Below are positions 4,041 to 5,769 of a DNA stretch of 5,769 nt, piece by piece. The notes below the pieces were generated by a model. That model had not been told where the DNA came from, searched no databases, and was given only the letters and a program-made list of their open reading frames with translations. The stretch comes from Anaerolineae bacterium (GTDB lineage: Bacteria; Chloroflexota; Anaerolineae; B4-G1). Position numbers and translations under genes: made by a program. The DNA is taken from contig JAUXFI010000136.1 in assembly GCA_030620125.1 (NCBI GenBank), positions 1 through 5,769 of the forward strand, given 5' to 3'. Position 1 is the first letter of the stretch. Every line of letters begins with the position of its first letter.

Positions 4041-5555
4041 CTATCTCATCCCTCCCGCGCCATCAATCAGCCCAGTCCAGCGGCCCGCCCCCGGGCGCCA
4101 GGCAACTTTCCATGGGGAGGTAACCTGGCCGGACGGGGTGGCGGTGGCGGCGGCCTGTTCCGCCAGCCGCTTGAGCAGCAGCCCGGCGACAGCGGCCACG
4201 ACCAGCTCTTTCCCTTCGCCGCCCCGGGCGCGTCGCTCCAGGAACGGATGCGCCACCTGGGGGAATAGGGCGTAGGAAATCACGTCCTCCTCGTCCCGCG
4301 CCAGGTCGCCGATCTCCTTCCGCGCCTGCTCCATTCCTGGCGGGATCAGGTCGGCGGGGCGGCAGTCAATAGGCTGCTCGTCGCCGATGGCGAGGCGTTG
4401 TATCTTGGGGTCAATGGGGGCCGGTGGGTGGCCGTAGTAGCCCCGCACGTACTGCCTGACCTCCTCCGGGATGATCTTGTACCGTTCGCCCAGCACAACG
4501 TTGAGCGTGGCCTGGGTGCCAACGAGTTGACTGGAAGGAGTAACCAGCGGCGGGTAGCCCAGTTCCTCCCGCACGCGGGGCACCTCCGCCAGAACGTCCT
4601 CGTACCTGTCCTCGGCGTTCTGCCCGCGCAACTGCGACACCAGGTTAGAGAGCATGCCACCGGGTATCTGGTATTGCAGCACGCGCACGTCGGCGCCTTT
4701 CATCCCACTCTCGAAGCGGGCGTATTTCTTGCGCACCTCGGCAAAGTAGGCGGCGATTTCGGCCAGCAGGTTGAGGTCGAGGCCAGTGTCCCGCTCGGTG
4801 CCGGCCAGTGTCGCCACGATGGACTCGGTCGGTGGGTGAGAGGTCATTCCCGAAAGGGCGGAGATGGCGGTGTCCACGATGTCCACCCCGGCCTCGATGG
4901 CCTTGAGCAGCGCCGCCGTCGCCATGCCGCTGGTGGAGTGGGAGTGGAGATGCACCGGCAGGCCAACGTCGGCCTTGAGCCGCGCCACCAGTTCGTAGGC
5001 GATGTAGGGGGTGATGAGGCCGGCCATGTCTTTGATGCAGATTGAGTCGGCGCCCATGTCCACCAGTTGGCTGGCGGTGCTGACAAAGTAGTCCACGTCG
5101 TAGGGCGGGCCGATGGTGTAGCAGATGCTGGCCTGGACGTGGGCCCTCTCCCGTTTGACGATCTCCATCGCCTTGCGCATGTTGCGCACGTCGTTGAGCG
5201 CATCAAAGATGCGAAAGATGTCTATGCCATCAGCGTGGGCGTGGACGATGAAACGCTCCAGCACGTCGTCGGGGTAGTGTTTGTAGCCGACGACGTTCTG
5301 ACCGCGCAGGAGCATCATAAATGGGGTGTTGGGCATCAGCGCTTTGAGGCGGCGGATGCGGTCCCAGGGGTTCTCGTCCAGGAAACGCATGGCGGAGTCG
5401 AAAGTCGCGCCGCCCCACATCTCGACGGCCCAGTAGCCCACCTGGTCAATCTTTGCGGCGATGGGCAGCATGTCGTCGGTGCGCATGCGTGTGGCCAGGA
5501 GTGATTGGTGGCCGTCGCGGAGCACAAGGTCGCAGATTTCTAGTTGGTTGGTCAT
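4041..5555 (-). CDS. oadA: Pyruvate/oxaloacetate carboxyltransferase subunit (OadA / PycB type)
   Basis: A 504-residue HMGL-like TIM-barrel carboxyltransferase that moves the carboxyl group between biotin and pyruvate/oxaloacetate. Residues about 4-265 form the barrel: LVLRDGHQSLLATRMR (10-25) with metal-ligand D14 and the DGHQS motif, LLRGQNVVGYKHYPDD (82-97), FRIFDALND (114-122), SICIKDMAGLITP (171-183) with K175 as the expected carboxylated lysine, and VHLHSHSTSGM (201-211) with H204 and H206 as metal ligands. Residues about 270-470 match the conserved PYC_OADA domain (GMLSNLVSQL, LGYPPLVTPSSQLVGTQA, RYKIIPEEVRQYVRGYYG). The last 40 residues are an Ala/Thr/Pro linker and a tail with SPWKVAWRP, but no biotinyl domain; biotin is on the separate carrier three genes on. 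ATG at 5555 has AGGAGG four bases upstream. Pyruvate carboxylase, oxaloacetate decarboxylase and transcarboxylase share this subunit, so the direction of the reaction is undecided. Confidence 0.93.
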   Translation of the reverse strand: MTNQLEICDLVLRDGHQSLLATRMRTDDMLPIAAKIDQVGYWAVEMWGGATFDSAMRFLDENPWDRIRRLKALMPNTPFMMLLRGQNVVGYKHYPDDVLERFIVHAHADGIDIFRIFDALNDVRNMRKAMEIVKRERAHVQASICYTIGPPYDVDYFVSTASQLVDMGADSICIKDMAGLITPYIAYELVARLKADVGLPVHLHSHSTSGMATAALLKAIEAGVDIVDTAISALSGMTSHPPTESIVATLAGTERDTGLDLNLLAEIAAYFAEVRKKYARFESGMKGADVRVLQYQIPGGMLSNLVSQLRGQNAEDRYEDVLAEVPRVREELGYPPLVTPSSQLVGTQATLNVVLGERYKIIPEEVRQYVRGYYGHPPAPIDPKIQRLAIGDEQPIDCRPADLIPPGMEQARKEIGDLARDEEDVISYALFPQVAHPFLERRARGGEGKELVVAAVAGLLLKRLAEQAAATATPSGQVTSPWKVAWRPGAGRWTGLIDGAGGMR

Positions 5556-5559
5556 GTTG

Positions 5560-5565
5560 CCTCCT
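5560..5565 (-). promoter_or_regulatory. Shine-Dalgarno for the carboxyltransferase gene
   Basis: A perfect AGGAGG on the minus strand, 4 nt before ATG at 5555, located in the 20-bp gap after the cupin stop. It fixes the oadA start and is the strongest ribosome site in the window. Confidence 0.75.
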
Positions 5566-5575
5566 GATCCGTGTT

Positions 5576-5769
5576 CTACTCCGCGAACAGGTCTCGCGCC
5601 TTGAACATGAGCACCAGCGCACCCTCTTCCGACCGGGAGCGATGTTTCTCCCCGGCCTGCACGACCAGGCTCTCTCCCTGGCCCAGGGTGACGCTAGTAC
5701 CGTCGGCGTAGTCCACCCCGATCTCTCCCTCTAGTACCAGGTACATCTCGTCCTTGACGTGCTGGTGGA
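5576..5769 (-). CDS. Cupin-domain protein, C-terminal part, cut by right edge
   Basis: The last 63 codons of a gene whose start lies beyond the window. Cupin motif 1 is intact at the very edge: HQHVKDEMYLVLEG, matching HxH-x3-E-x6-G, with two His and one Glu as expected metal ligands. Motif 2 follows as GESLVVQAGEKHRSRS, with the third His in EKHR; the usual Pro and Asn of that motif are Gln and Ser. The spacing between motifs is short, as in compact single-domain cupins of about 100-120 residues. It ends LMFKARDLFAE before TAG at 5578-5576, and oadA starts 20 bp further on, with its AGGAGG in the gap. Such small cupins bind a metal and often a small ligand or act as an isomerase or sensor; no substrate can be named. 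It is probably co-transcribed with the carboxyltransferase. Confidence 0.85.
   Translation of the reverse strand, partial: HQHVKDEMYLVLEGEIGVDYADGTSVTLGQGESLVVQAGEKHRSRSEEGALVLMFKARDLFAE

Noticed and set aside
4398..5045. Long plus-strand open frame (215 aa) opposite oadA
   Set aside because: His/Gly/Val-rich shadow of a GC-rich gene; the minus strand carries the full carboxyltransferase motif set.

Overview
The window is a compact, GC-rich bacterial segment in which almost every gene lies on the minus strand, so transcription runs from high to low coordinates. Gene content fits an anaerobic or facultative bacterium: an HdrA-type flavin/iron-sulfur protein, a split biotin-dependent carboxyltransferase, and a phosphatidylethanolamine (PE) pathway. 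The mix of a short-form Psd, a DUF5674 protein, a MerR/GyrI-like remnant and an 8-bp TTGGTAG-type tandem repeat reminds me of Chloroflexota (Anaerolineae-like). That is an impression from memory, not a proof.

Region 5769-795 is one tightly packed minus-strand gene series of eight genes. In transcription order they are: a cupin protein (cut by the right edge), an OadA/PycB-type carboxyltransferase, a DUF5674 protein, an unrecognised 118-aa helical protein, a biotin carboxyl carrier protein (BCCP), phosphatidylserine decarboxylase (psd), phosphatidylserine synthase (pssA) and a DUF374 lysophospholipid-type acyltransferase. Gaps are 20 bp or less, and psd and pssA overlap the genes before them. 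Stops often sit inside or beside the next gene's Shine-Dalgarno. The carboxyltransferase and BCCP together supply two of the three parts of a pyruvate/oxaloacetate-type carboxylase or decarboxylase. The biotin carboxylase or membrane pump subunit is not in the window. PssA and Psd are consecutive steps from CDP-diacylglycerol to PE; the acyltransferase would act on a lipid as well.

Region 489-749 (plus strand) holds a remnant of a MerR-family regulator with a GyrI-like C-terminus. It has lost its N-terminal helix-turn-helix start and most of its middle.

Region 436-1 (minus strand) is the 5' part of an hdrA-like gene with a near-consensus promoter (TTGCCA, 17 bp, TATACT) whose predicted transcription start falls on or next to the GTG start codon, suggesting a leaderless mRNA. 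The gene is interrupted at codon 89 by eight tandem copies of an 8-bp repeat. The tract puts the FAD-binding N-terminus and the ferredoxin motif in different reading frames. The tract has no stop in any minus-strand frame, and a copy number divisible by three (6 or 9) would restore the frame. It is therefore a candidate on/off (phase-variable) switch, a recent inactivation, or an assembly miscount. This is the most interesting feature of the window.
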